Below are positions 38,017 through 46,979 of a DNA stretch of 64,000 nt, piece after piece; positions within the stretch are counted from its first letter, which is position 1, and each line of letters opens with the position of its first letter. Origin of the DNA: Syntrophotalea acetylenivorans (lineage in GTDB: Bacteria; Desulfobacterota; Desulfuromonadia; Desulfuromonadales; Syntrophotaleaceae). The position numbers were made by a program, and so were the translations under genes. The stretch is taken from contig NZ_CP015519.1 in the NCBI RefSeq assembly GCF_001887775.1, positions 310,001 through 374,000 of the forward strand. Reading direction: 5' to 3'. The notes under the pieces are model-generated. The model made no database searches. It saw only the letters and a list, made by a program, of their open reading frames with translations, and was not told where the DNA came from.

Positions 38017-39395
38017 ATGAGAACAAAAGTTGCAGCTGTTGTGTTCAACTCAGTGTTCAGAGATGCTCGAGTTTTGAAGCAGGCTGAAAGTATGGAAAAA
38101 AATAATTATGAAGTTAAAGTTTTTGGCATACAAGATGAAAATAATAAGATTAGGAACCCTAAAACAAATTATCAGTTCGATATAATATTGAGTGAATGCC
38201 ATTCGTACAGAAAGTTTTTGTTGTGCGGAATTTTAACCTTATTTTTTGTTTTTATTTTTCATAAAATTCCTGACCATGCTGGTTTTTTAAAAGGGATTGT
38301 TATTGTCTTTTTTTTGTTTGCATTTTTATTTCTTTTTAAGAAAAAAAACAAATAAAAATTAAAGTAAAAAGTAGTCTTCAAAAATTATTTCAAATTTTGA
38401 ATGACAGGTCAGTTTTCTTTTCAAAGTTATATGAACTTGTTTTGTTGGTTCGTAGGATTTGGCTTTACCATGTATGGAAAAAATGTTTGATAAGAGAAAT
38501 TTTAAAATTTAAGCCAGATGTGGTTCATTGTCATGATCTTGTTACGGTTCCAGTTGGGTTAAAAGTTAAAAAAATTATTGGCGCTAAAGTTGTTTATGAT
38601 AGCCATGAAATTTTTACCAAGCTTTCCCATGCTACACCTATATGGGAATGGTGGTTTCATCGAGTTGAGGAGAAAATTTCACATAAAATCGATGGTTTTG
38701 TAACCATTAACAAAAGTATTGCTGATTATTTGAAAAAAGAATACCCGGCTTTGCCTGAACCGGTTTTGGTCAAAAACGCAACAAAGTTTAACGGAGGGAG
38801 AGGGGCTTATGATGGGAGGCTGCATAAGGCTACTGGTCTCCCTTTGGACCAAAAAATATTGCTCTATCAGGGGGGATATTCCCCGCATCGTGGATTAATT
38901 CAATTGGTAAAAGCTGGTGGACTTTTACCTCAAGGGTGGACACTTGTATTAATGGGGTGGGGAGGGCTTGAAGAGGACTTGCGCCAAATGGCTCACCAAG
39001 TTGACCCTGAGGGTGTCCGGATCAAATTTATTCCCCCTGCTCCGCAAACAGAGTTGGTTTGCTGGAGTGCTGGCGCTACCCTGGGCGTCATTCCCTATGA
39101 AAATATCAGTTTGAACCACTGGTATTGCACTCCTAACAAGTTATGGGAGTATCCTGCGGCTGGCGTCCCCATCCTGTGTAGTCCTTTCCCGGAGTTGTCT
39201 GCCGTAGTTGAAGCTTTTGGGGTTGGGGCCCTGCTGAACGATCCGGTAACCCCTGAGGCAATTGCTGCAGCGGTTGCGAATATGACAGCGGAGGATGTCC
39301 AGAAACAGGTTGAATCTTGTTGGGAGTTTATCCGAAAGGATAACTGGGGAGTTTACGAGCGGAATCTTATTGATTTATATAGGTCTGCCCTTTAA
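38017..39395 (+). pseudogene. Glycosyltransferase family 4, frameshifted at an A run
   Basis: About 460 residues when joined. The N-terminal part (38017-38355) has AAVVFNSVFRDARVLKQAES and two membrane segments. It is cut by a stop after A8 at 38341-38348. One more A would continue as QIKIKVKSSLQKLFQILNDR in the next frame, open to 39395. The second part has VVHCHDLVTVPVG, VVYDSHEIF, LYQGGYSPHRG and IPYENISLNHWYCTPNKLWE, a classic GT4 set. The 5' half is strongly AT-rich, the 3' half less so, suggesting a mosaic gene. Confidence 0.8.
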
Positions 39396-39420
39396 TTCAT
39401 CTATTGGTAAGGAAAAGAAG

Positions 39421-39831
39421 ATGGTTGGCAGGATTTTTGATATGCCTTTTCAATCAATTCATAATTATTTGGGGAATTGCCTTTGGCTTTTGTCTGACGG
39501 GCTGAAAGGGTGGTGGCAATGCGTCTGGGTTATTTTATCAGGTTTTTTAGGTGCCACGAATTTTTCTGTTACCTTTCTCCTGTTGTTGGGGTATGCCCAC
39601 TTTCAATTCGGTGGACGCGCGGTTAGTTTTAAAGGGATATCTTTGATTGTCCCTCTGGGACCTGGGGGAATATTTTGTATGCAGGGGGGTGGACTGATCA
39701 TGGGGTTGCTCAGTGCGTATTGTATATATTGGGGGAAACGAGGTTCTCTCAACGTCGCTGAACAATATCATTTGGAGGCAGTACCAGCGGATTCAAATAG
39801 GATGATTGCCGCGATAAAGGACTCGGTTTAA
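39421..39831 (+). CDS. Small membrane protein of unknown function
   Basis: 136 residues with two or three hydrophobic segments (CVWVILSGFLGATNFSVTFL, GISLIVPLGPGGIFC and GGLIMGLLSAYCIYW). I do not recognise the family. The frame is open to 39295, but ATG 39421 follows AAGGAAAAGAAG and avoids overlap with the GT4 gene. It sits between a glycosyltransferase and the Wzx-like flippase and could be an accessory export or assembly factor. Confidence 0.5.
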   Translation: MVGRIFDMPFQSIHNYLGNCLWLLSDGLKGWWQCVWVILSGFLGATNFSVTFLLLLGYAHFQFGGRAVSFKGISLIVPLGPGGIFCMQGGGLIMGLLSAYCIYWGKRGSLNVAEQYHLEAVPADSNRMIAAIKDSV

Positions 39832-39835
39832 TATC

Positions 39836-41128
39836 GTGTCTGGATATTGGAAATCTGTTGCCACCATTATCTCTGGTGCGGCCGGAGCACAATTCGTTTT
39901 CTTCTTATCAATTCCTTTTCTTACGAGGTTGTATTCGCCTGAGATATTTGGGAAATATGCCGAACTATTTTCGCTTGCGTCCATTTTTGGTATGGTTGTT
40001 TTTTTGGGCCTAGAGCGTGCTCTTCCTTTGGTTCCCCATACTTTCCTTTCGCAATTTTTCAAATGGTTATCAAATGCCTTTGTGGGCATAAGTTTGATAG
40101 TTTTTTTCTTTTACGGGCTATATCTTTTTTTGGATGGAAGCTTTTCACTATTAAAGTGCATATTATTTTATTTGCTCATAGTCGGCGTCGGACTTTTAAA
40201 TCTCTCCTCATATGTAGTTGTACGAACAGAGGCATTTAAACTAGAGGCTGGAGCTAGAGTTGCCCAGTCTATAATGATGGTACTTTTGCAGTTTGTTGCT
40301 GCTTTTATTGCTAAATCTAGCCTAATCCTCATGTCGGTCGATGCCTTTTCACGATTGTCCACCGGTATTTATATTCTTGTTAGGAGAGTAAGCCATCTAT
40401 TGGCATGTGATAATAGTCGTCTTAAAGAAAAAAATAGTTCCTTAAAAGGAGCGCGCATTACTCCTGAATGTCAAAGATTTTGCCTAAGTGATTATAAGCT
40501 ATTTTATACCTATGGATTATTTTCTACCTTATTGGTGGTGTCGGCCTCGAACCTTCCAGTTTTTCTTACTTCTTTAGTGTTTAGCCCAAGCATAGCTGCT
40601 ACTTTCTTTTTGGCGCTGAGGCTTTCTACCGTGCCGATTACCCTTATAGGTACTTCTATTGGCAAGGTGTATTTCTCTGAAGCCTCAAAGAATATTTCGA
40701 ACCCATGGAGGGTTAGGGAGCTTTTTATACAGAACCTTAGGAACTTGTCGTTGTTGTTTATCTGTGTGGTGACCCCGGGCATTCTTATCGGATGTCATAT
40801 TCTACCATTTTTGTTCGACAGTGAATGGGCTCCCGCTGTTGATTATCTTCTTGTTTTGCTACCAATGATGTTTTTTCAGTTTGTTGTTTCTCCATTATCT
40901 CTAACTGTTACAATATTCAAACGTCAACAGTACGATGCTATTTTCTCTATTGTCAGACTTTTCTTTATTGTTGTTCCTTTTGCGTCGTCTCATTTTTTTG
41001 ACGCGGATTTTTTAATTTGTTTGCACCTATTAGTGTTCTTGTCTTCTCTTTCCTATGGCTTGTTTGGGTTTTCTTGTTGGAAGGTGATAAATAATGAATG
41101 TAAAAAAAGTGTTGAAGCTGTTATTTAG
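39836..41128 (+). CDS. Wzx-like O-antigen flippase (MOP superfamily)
   Basis: 430 residues with about 12 membrane segments and no ATPase motif. FLTRLYSPEIFGKYAELFS near the N-terminus is the usual opening of polysaccharide flippases, followed by FLGLERALPLV. It would move undecaprenyl-linked repeat units to the periplasm. GTG 39836 follows the preceding stop by four bases. Its end overlaps the acyltransferase. Codon use is AT-rich. Confidence 0.82.
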   Translation: MSGYWKSVATIISGAAGAQFVFFLSIPFLTRLYSPEIFGKYAELFSLASIFGMVVFLGLERALPLVPHTFLSQFFKWLSNAFVGISLIVFFFYGLYLFLDGSFSLLKCILFYLLIVGVGLLNLSSYVVVRTEAFKLEAGARVAQSIMMVLLQFVAAFIAKSSLILMSVDAFSRLSTGIYILVRRVSHLLACDNSRLKEKNSSLKGARITPECQRFCLSDYKLFYTYGLFSTLLVVSASNLPVFLTSLVFSPSIAATFFLALRLSTVPITLIGTSIGKVYFSEASKNISNPWRVRELFIQNLRNLSLLFICVVTPGILIGCHILPFLFDSEWAPAVDYLLVLLPMMFFQFVVSPLSLTVTIFKRQQYDAIFSIVRLFFIVVPFASSHFFDADFLICLHLLVFLSSLSYGLFGFSCWKVINNECKKSVEAVI

Positions 41129-41675
41129 ATTATGTGGTGTGCCTGTTCTCAGGGGGATAGCACCCTTGTTTTATAAGAAAGAATTACTTCGGGGTCGTTA
41201 TTTTGACGACAGTCTAGAAGGGTGGCTTTGGGTATTTAGAGGCTTTTGGTTTCAAAAAATTCTAGGGTTTAATAGACATTTGCCCTTTCCTGCCTCCTCG
41301 CACGTTCATGTTTCAGATCCTCAAAACCTTATTTTAGGCAGCAATGTGCTTAATAATTTTCAGTCTTTTGGGATTTATTTTCAGAACTTTTCTGGAAAAA
41401 TACATTTGGGGAATGATTGTTATATCGGACCTAATGTCGGCCTTATTACAGCGAATCATGATCTAAGCGATCCTTCAAAGCACCTACCTGGGAAGGATAT
41501 CATTATAGGGGCACGTTGTTGGGTTGGAATGAATAGTGTGATTATGCCTGGTGTTGTCCTTGGTGAAGGGACTGTGGTTGCTGCCGGTTCTGTCGTTACA
41601 AAATCATTTCCCGAGGGAAATGTTCTTTTGGCAGGTAGTCCTGTAAAAGTTATGAAGGAGATAATAAATTCATGA
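41094..41675 (+). CDS. Hexapeptide-repeat acyltransferase
   Basis: 193 residues, left-handed beta-helix acetyltransferase (CysE/LacA/WbbJ class). Seen: IHLGNDCYIGPNVGLITANH with the catalytic His, HLPGKDIIIGARCWVGMNSV, GVVLGEGTVVAAGSVVTKSF and AGSPVKV. It probably O- or N-acetylates an O-antigen sugar. It overlaps the flippase by 35 bases and the epimerase by four. Confidence 0.84.
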   Translation: MNVKKVLKLLFRLCGVPVLRGIAPLFYKKELLRGRYFDDSLEGWLWVFRGFWFQKILGFNRHLPFPASSHVHVSDPQNLILGSNVLNNFQSFGIYFQNFSGKIHLGNDCYIGPNVGLITANHDLSDPSKHLPGKDIIIGARCWVGMNSVIMPGVVLGEGTVVAAGSVVTKSFPEGNVLLAGSPVKVMKEIINS

Positions 41676-42751
41676 AAGTCGTAACAATAATTGGAGCTCG
41701 CCCACAATTTGTAAAGGCCGCAGTGGTTTCTCGTGTCTTTAAAAATAATCAACCAAGGGTGTCTGAAATAATTATTCATACCGGGCAACATTATGATAGC
41801 AATATGTCCGATATTTTCTTTGAAGAGATGGAAATACCTAAGCCTAACTTTAATCTCGGGGTTGGAGGTGGGCGTCATGGATCAATGACTGGACAGATGC
41901 TTGAAAAAATTGAAGATGTGTTGCTAGAGGTGCAACCTGATTGGACTCTCGTTTATGGCGATACTAACTCGACCATCGCCGGAGCATTAGCGTCTGCTAA
42001 ATTAAATATTCCAGTAGCTCATGTCGAAGCAGGATTGCGATCCTTCAATCGGCGGATGCCTGAAGAAATCAATAGGGTGGCCACCGATCACATTTCAGAC
42101 TTGCTTTTCGCTCCAACTCAGATCGCGGTCCAAAATTTAAAACGGGAAGGGGTTGCTGAGGAACGTATTATTTTGGCTGGAGATGTGATGCTTGACGCGG
42201 CCCTATTTTATCGGGATAGAGCGTCTGGACTGTCTTGTAATGCGAGCCGTTTGCCGGGGGGGGACTTTGCTCTTTGCACAATTCATCGTGCTGAAAATAC
42301 AGATGATCCGCAACGTCTTGCGAATATTGTAGATGCCCTTGAAGAAATCGCTTTTTCTGATATCCCAATTTATTTGCCATTGCATCCTCGAACGCAAAGA
42401 TGCCTAGCTGCGAATGGGTTTTCGTTTAAACATGTGACGGTTATCGATCCGGTTGGATATTACGATATGTTAGTTTTGCTTGATCGCTGTCGATTTGTTT
42501 TAACCGACAGTGGTGGCTTGCAAAAGGAGGCTTATTTTTTTGAAAAACCCTGCATTACTTTAAGGGACGAAACTGAATGGGTGGAATTAGTAGAGTCAGG
42601 GGCTAATCAACTTGTGGGGGCTCAGGGTGATAAAATACTATCCGCAGTTCGGGACGGATGGAAAGATGATTTCGAATCGTGCGTGTGGCCTGCATTCTAT
42701 GGTGATGGGCAAGCCGGAGATGTAATATTTAAGACTCTTTATTCGCGTTGA
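41672..42751 (+). CDS. wecB: UDP-N-acetylglucosamine 2-epimerase (WecB/WbpI family)
   Basis: 359 residues, non-hydrolysing epimerase. Seen: IIGARPQFVKAAVVSR, HTGQHYDSNMSDIFFEEM, YGDTNSTIAGALA, HVEAGLRSFNRRMPEEINR, LTDSGGLQKEAYFF and TLRDETEWVEL. The WbpI subgroup turns UDP-GlcNAc(3NAc)A into the manno form, the next step after WbpBDE, and that role fits here. Plain UDP-ManNAc formation is equally possible from sequence. An in-frame run of eight G occurs at 42256-42263. Confidence 0.9.
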   Translation: MKVVTIIGARPQFVKAAVVSRVFKNNQPRVSEIIIHTGQHYDSNMSDIFFEEMEIPKPNFNLGVGGGRHGSMTGQMLEKIEDVLLEVQPDWTLVYGDTNSTIAGALASAKLNIPVAHVEAGLRSFNRRMPEEINRVATDHISDLLFAPTQIAVQNLKREGVAEERIILAGDVMLDAALFYRDRASGLSCNASRLPGGDFALCTIHRAENTDDPQRLANIVDALEEIAFSDIPIYLPLHPRTQRCLAANGFSFKHVTVIDPVGYYDMLVLLDRCRFVLTDSGGLQKEAYFFEKPCITLRDETEWVELVESGANQLVGAQGDKILSAVRDGWKDDFESCVWPAFYGDGQAGDVIFKTLYSR

Positions 42752-42820
42752 ATATGAGGAATCTAAGCTTTCCTTGCTGTAACTAGTATTTGTGAGGGTT
42801 AGTTTGATTGGACACGGTCT

Positions 42821-44098
42821 ATGAAGACAGTTTTGATAATTTGTTATGATTATGTGCCTTATTTTCCTTCTTTAGGCGGTGTATTGCGTGTTCTCACTCT
42901 TTCTAGGTATCTCTCTAAGAATGGTTGGAAAGTATTTGTCTTGACTTCAAGAGGGCAAGATTTTGGTTTTCATGGTTATGAGGACATACTTAAGGATGTT
43001 GAGATTGTTTATATAGATGATCCTATTAAAGTTAATATTCAAAAAGTTTTGAATAAGCAACTTGAAAATACTGCCAATAAAAAGGGAAATCTGCCCCTTT
43101 CTTCCCTTAAAGGATTTATAAAGTCCTTTGTATCCTATGTCGTTGTTCCAGACTTGGGCGTTTTTATGGTACGGAAATACTTGAAGTCTGCGGAAAGAAT
43201 TATAATTAAAAACAGTGTTAAAAACGTAATTGTTTCATCACCTCCCCACAGTATGCAAATTGTTGGAGCCTTGTTAAAAAATAAATTTAAGTCTAATGTT
43301 AATCTAATTGTTGATTATAGGGATAGCTGGAATATGACTGCCATATTTAGGAAGAAAAATGTTATTGCTAACTATTTCTCCTGTCTTTTGGAAAAATATA
43401 CTTTGAATAAATGTGATCATTTTTCATATGTTTCTAAACCTATTCTTGATAAACTTATCAATTTCTATGGCATTGATTTGGAATGTAAATCTACAATTGT
43501 GATGAATGGATTTGATGAAAAAACGATTTTTCCGTCAGTTGATTCGAATCATGATTCCGGGGTGGTTAAGATAGGTTATTTTGGTGCCATAAGTGACGAT
43601 AAGACTTCCTTCAGAAGTATATCCAATGTTTTAGATGTATTGATTGATCTCGCAAGTAAAAATTCTTTGCCGAGACTTGAATTTAATTTTTATGGTGCCA
43701 CAAATTTTGAACGTTATGATTTGCAGAAGCTTCCCATGGTCAAAGTTAGGGGAAATGTGCCACATGATGAAGCTCTCCGTTGTATGGCCGATATGGATTT
43801 CTTAATGTTGTTGCATTCTGATCCCTTGAGTGCGGATGAAGTAATTACTGGAAAGTTCTTCGATTATATCTCTATGAAAAAGCCTATTCTGTGCTTTGCG
43901 CCACAAAATATGGAGGCAAGGCGTTTGATCGAGAAAAACCGGCTCGGAGTTAATGTTGACATTGAGAGTACGATCGATATTGCAGAAAAACTGATCGCTT
44001 TGCCATTGTTTCTGAATAGCCCCTTTTATGAAGGTTTTAATATTGATCAATATCAGCGAGTTAATCAATATAATAAGATGATAGAGTTGTTGCGGTAA
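42821..44098 (+). CDS. Glycosyltransferase family 4
   Basis: 425 residues, GT-B fold, WbuB-like. Seen: YFPSLGGVLRVLTLSRYLSK with the GG loop, VIVSSPPHSMQIVG, LIVDYRDSWN, VVMNGFDEK-like VMNGFDEKTIF, KIGYFGAISDDK and KFFDYISMKKPILCFA. Donor and acceptor unknown. Strongly AT-rich, like the genes around it. It is the last gene before a decayed transposase fragment. Confidence 0.83.
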   Translation: MKTVLIICYDYVPYFPSLGGVLRVLTLSRYLSKNGWKVFVLTSRGQDFGFHGYEDILKDVEIVYIDDPIKVNIQKVLNKQLENTANKKGNLPLSSLKGFIKSFVSYVVVPDLGVFMVRKYLKSAERIIIKNSVKNVIVSSPPHSMQIVGALLKNKFKSNVNLIVDYRDSWNMTAIFRKKNVIANYFSCLLEKYTLNKCDHFSYVSKPILDKLINFYGIDLECKSTIVMNGFDEKTIFPSVDSNHDSGVVKIGYFGAISDDKTSFRSISNVLDVLIDLASKNSLPRLEFNFYGATNFERYDLQKLPMVKVRGNVPHDEALRCMADMDFLMLLHSDPLSADEVITGKFFDYISMKKPILCFAPQNMEARRLIEKNRLGVNVDIESTIDIAEKLIALPLFLNSPFYEGFNIDQYQRVNQYNKMIELLR

Positions 44099-44099
44099 G

Positions 44100-44320
44100 T
44101 GACGTTTGAGATACCATGTTTGTGCATAGTTATCGTGGACGCCCTTTTTTCGCTTTGCCACCTTCAGGATAGAGAAATTTTATCCCTGAGAAAAAACCGA
44201 CCTCGAAGTCTATCTGCCCTTTTCCTGGGGCAAGCCGAATATCAAGAAACTGCCACGGCGACATGAGGCTCAGAGAAGCAGCCGATAGGTATTTGTAATT
44301 CAGAGAACGACCTCCATCAA
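44100..44320 (-). pseudogene. ISL3-family transposase N-terminal remnant
   Basis: On the minus strand the reading LSLMSPWQFLDIRLAPGK, then VGFFSGIKFLYPEGG, then (one frame over) VHDNYAQTWYLKRHL resembles the start of ISL3 transposases: a PW...V/LDIRL opening, a F-x-C-P-x-C-G zinc motif and VHD...TW-x2-L. Both zinc-motif Cys are altered (Tyr and Gly), the frame is broken once, and the rest of the gene is missing. The fragment fills most of the 375-base gap between two glycosyltransferase genes. The family assignment is from memory of its consensus. Confidence 0.5.
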
Positions 44321-44473
44321 ATTTGTTGACACTGAAAGCATTATATTTCGTGGTTGCTCCTAAGCAAATAGTTCTTATGTCGCCACACAAAAAGAAACAG
44401 AACCATTGACATAGTTTTGGCAGGTTCTAGACCAAAAACTACCTAATTATATTTTAAAGAAAAGAGAAGGTTA

Positions 44474-45601
44474 ATGAAGGTTGCCTTGATAGGGACGCGT
44501 GGAGTACCTGCAAATTATGGAGGGTTCGAAACTTGTGTCGAGGAACTTGGTCGCAGACTTGTGGAGCGTGGACACTCCGTCACTGTTTATTGCCGGAAAA
44601 GTTATTATGATGAAAAGGAGAGCCATTACTTAGGGATGAAACTGGTTTATCTCCCGAGTCTCAAGAGAAAGTCCCTAGATACTCTTTCACACACACTTTT
44701 GTCCGTGGGCCATGCTCTCTTTAATCCCTATGACGTTTTGATGGTCTTCAATGCTGCTAATAGTCCAACGCTTATTTTACCCAGACTTTTTGGAAAAAAA
44801 ATCGCCATCAATACTGACGGTCTTGAGTGGAAGAGGGGTAAGTGGGGCTCTATAGCCCGGAAGTATTATAAGTTTTCCGAGTGGTTGTCGACAAAATTGG
44901 CCAACCGGATAGTTGCAGATTCTCTTGGGATCCAAGATTATTACCGTAAACATTATGGCGTTGAGAGCTCATATATAGCCTATGGTGCACCTGTTATTTA
45001 TTCCTCTAAGCCAGCACTATTGGACCGGTTTGGTGTTAGCCCTGGACAGTACTTTTTGCAAATCACCCGTTTTGAACCGGAAAATAACCCCCTGTTGACA
45101 ATAAAGGCTTTTAAAGCAGCCAATACCGGGAAAAAGCTTGTTCTTGTTGGTGGCGTTCCTTATGAGAGTGAATATTCCAGACAGATTGAAATGGAAGCCG
45201 ATGAGGACGTTATTTTGCCTGGCTTTCTTTACGATAAAGAGCTGTTGAATGAACTTTGGGCGAACTGCTTTGCCTATATACATGGGAATGAGGTTGGTGG
45301 GACCAATCCGGCTCTTCTTCAGACCATGGGTGCTGGTTGTTTTACCATTGCGGTAGATTGCACTTTCAGTCGTGATGTTCTTTCAGATTGTGGGATTTTT
45401 TATGAAAAAAACGTAGAGAGTCTTTCCTCCAAGATGATATGGGCGACCCAAAATGAAAAGAAGTTGGACTCATTTAAGGCCAAAGCAGTGGCGCGCATTA
45501 AAACTCACTATACCTGGGACAAGGTAACGCATGGATATGAGTCTCTATTCGTCAAACTGGTAAATGGAAAATATCCTTGGAAGCCTTTCAGAAAAGACTA
45601 A
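44474..45601 (+). CDS. Glycosyltransferase with DUF1972 domain (rhamnosyltransferase-like)
   Basis: 375 residues. The start LIGTRGVPANYGGFETCVEE is the DUF1972 signature. It is followed by NTDGLEWKRGKWG, ADSLGIQDYYRKHYG, FLQITRFEPENNP, and HGNEVGGTNPALLQTMGAGC, the GT4 donor site. Related enzymes often transfer rhamnose, and the window encodes the whole dTDP-rhamnose pathway, so rhamnosyl transfer is a reasonable guess. AAGAGAAGG (44460-44468) precedes ATG. Confidence 0.83.
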   Translation: MKVALIGTRGVPANYGGFETCVEELGRRLVERGHSVTVYCRKSYYDEKESHYLGMKLVYLPSLKRKSLDTLSHTLLSVGHALFNPYDVLMVFNAANSPTLILPRLFGKKIAINTDGLEWKRGKWGSIARKYYKFSEWLSTKLANRIVADSLGIQDYYRKHYGVESSYIAYGAPVIYSSKPALLDRFGVSPGQYFLQITRFEPENNPLLTIKAFKAANTGKKLVLVGGVPYESEYSRQIEMEADEDVILPGFLYDKELLNELWANCFAYIHGNEVGGTNPALLQTMGAGCFTIAVDCTFSRDVLSDCGIFYEKNVESLSSKMIWATQNEKKLDSFKAKAVARIKTHYTWDKVTHGYESLFVKLVNGKYPWKPFRKD

Positions 45602-45658
45602 TGGCAGTCTGAGATGGTGTCATCTGCCGATGTGCGAGGTTATTGCGTAAGCTTCCCG

Positions 45659-46500
45659 TCAAGTAGACAGTTGAAAAATAGAGTTTTCAGCGTTCTGTGA
45701 CAGATATTCAGCCGGAGTCAGATCCCCTAGGGAATCGTGTGGCCGCTGTTTGTTGTATTCGATCTTCCACCAATAGGTGGTTTCCTGCACTTCATTCAGA
45801 TTGCGGAACAGGTAATGGTCGAGAACCTCGTTCCGATACGTTTTGTTAAAGAGTTCGATATACGCATTCTGGTTCGGCTTGCCGAGCTCAATGTATTGAA
45901 TTGTTATCCCGGCCTCCTCGGCCCAAGCGATGAAATCGCCGCTGAGAAACTCAGGTCCGTTGTCGGTCCGAAAAACATCGGGTAGATTTCGCTCCAATCT
46001 GAGTCGCTCAAAAACTCGGATCAAACGTTTCCGGGTGATCGAGGTATCGATTTCGACATGCAGCAGCTCGCGGTTAAAATCATCGATCACTTTAAAGGTG
46101 CGGAACCGCCGACCGGCATAGAGCGAATCACTCATAAAGTCGGCTGACCAGACCTGGTTCGGTTGTTTTGGTACCAGCAACGGCTGCTGAATACGTTTTG
46201 GAAGCTGCTTCTTGGCCGTCGTTTCTGATTCAAGTTCAGTTTGCAGTAAATACGATAAACCCGTTTATGGTTCCAGCGGTGTCGCTTGCGCAGATATTTT
46301 CAGCATTTCCAAAAGCCCCACCGGGGATGTTTATCGAGCAATGCATTGATGGCATCGACGACTTCGGCATCACGATCCTGCGCTATAGGATGTCGATAGT
46401 AGGCCGCCCGAGACAGACCGACACAGCGGCAACTGCGCTGCACAGATAAGCGATGTTCGGCAATCAGATAGGTGATGGCCTCACGCTTGTCAGGCGGCCT
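45659..46500 (-). pseudogene. IS3-family transposase OrfB, disrupted
   Basis: The intact C-terminal half (45659-46180) holds the whole DDE core: WSADFMSD, FRTDNGPEFLSGDF and KPNQNAYIELFNKTYRNE. Upstream the minus strand reads EAITYLIAEHRLSVQRSC and INALLDKHPRWGFWKC, then hits TGA, resumes with KYLRKRHRWNHKRVYRIYC, and changes frame before LPKRIQQPLLVPKQPNQVW. Two lesions make full-length translation unlikely. Subgroup resembles IS51/IS407. Confidence 0.85.
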
Positions 46501-46765
46501 TAAAGCTTTTTTTCGATCAGGTCTTTCAGGGCCCGGTTCTCAAGGGCCATATCAGCGTACATGCGCTTGAGTTGAGAAAGTTCCTGTTCCATCTCTTTCA
46601 TGCGCTTGAGATCGGAGGCACTCATGCCGCCGTATTTCGATTTCCAATTGTAGTAAGTGCGTCCGAGATGCCATGTTTGCGGCAAATCTCTTTAACTTGA
46701 ACACCAGCTTCGCCCTCTTTGAGAATGGCGATGATTTGATTTTCGGTAAAACGGGTCTTTTTCAT
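46500..46765 (-). pseudogene. IS3-family transposase OrfA, frameshifted
   Basis: From ATG at 46765 (preceded by AGGAGG on the minus strand) it reads KKTRFTENQIIAILKEGEAG, then EICRKHGISDA. The frame breaks near 46652-46661 by a one-base loss; in the next frame TYYNWKSKYGGMSASDLKRM and the coiled-coil end follow to 46500. Helix-turn-helix plus leucine-zipper layout as usual for IS3 OrfA. Confidence 0.82.
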
Positions 46766-46979
46766 CAGAGCCTCCTGAATGGATTGTGCCAGAAAACTCT
46801 ACTTTTGGCATGTCAATCATTTGGGGAAGCTTACGAAAGCCGCTGGGTTTGATTAGAACTGCTGTAGATTTTGCGGGTTCCGATAAAATCTTATAGAACA
46901 AGCAGGTCACCTTTTTCACCTTAGTAAGCCCATTTTAAGTATTTAGGTTTGGCAAAACCGATTTTTTAGAGAGGTAGTG

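Larger units (their letters stand above)
45646..46835 (-). mobile_element. Decayed IS3-family insertion sequence
   Basis: About 1.19 kb. Terminal inverted repeats CGTAAGCTTCCC (45646-45657) and GGGAAGCTTACG (46824-46835) are perfect over 12 bases. Both reading frames lie on the minus strand and carry lesions: a one-base loss in orfA, and a stop and a frame change in the first half of orfB. It lies between the DUF1972 glycosyltransferase and the sugar-1-phosphate transferase. It is unrelated in sequence to the IS at 36724. Confidence 0.87.

Noticed and set aside
44324-44450. TTGACA sequences upstream of the DUF1972 glycosyltransferase as promoters
   Set aside because: No -10 hexamer at acceptable spacing (10 or more than 30 bases away).
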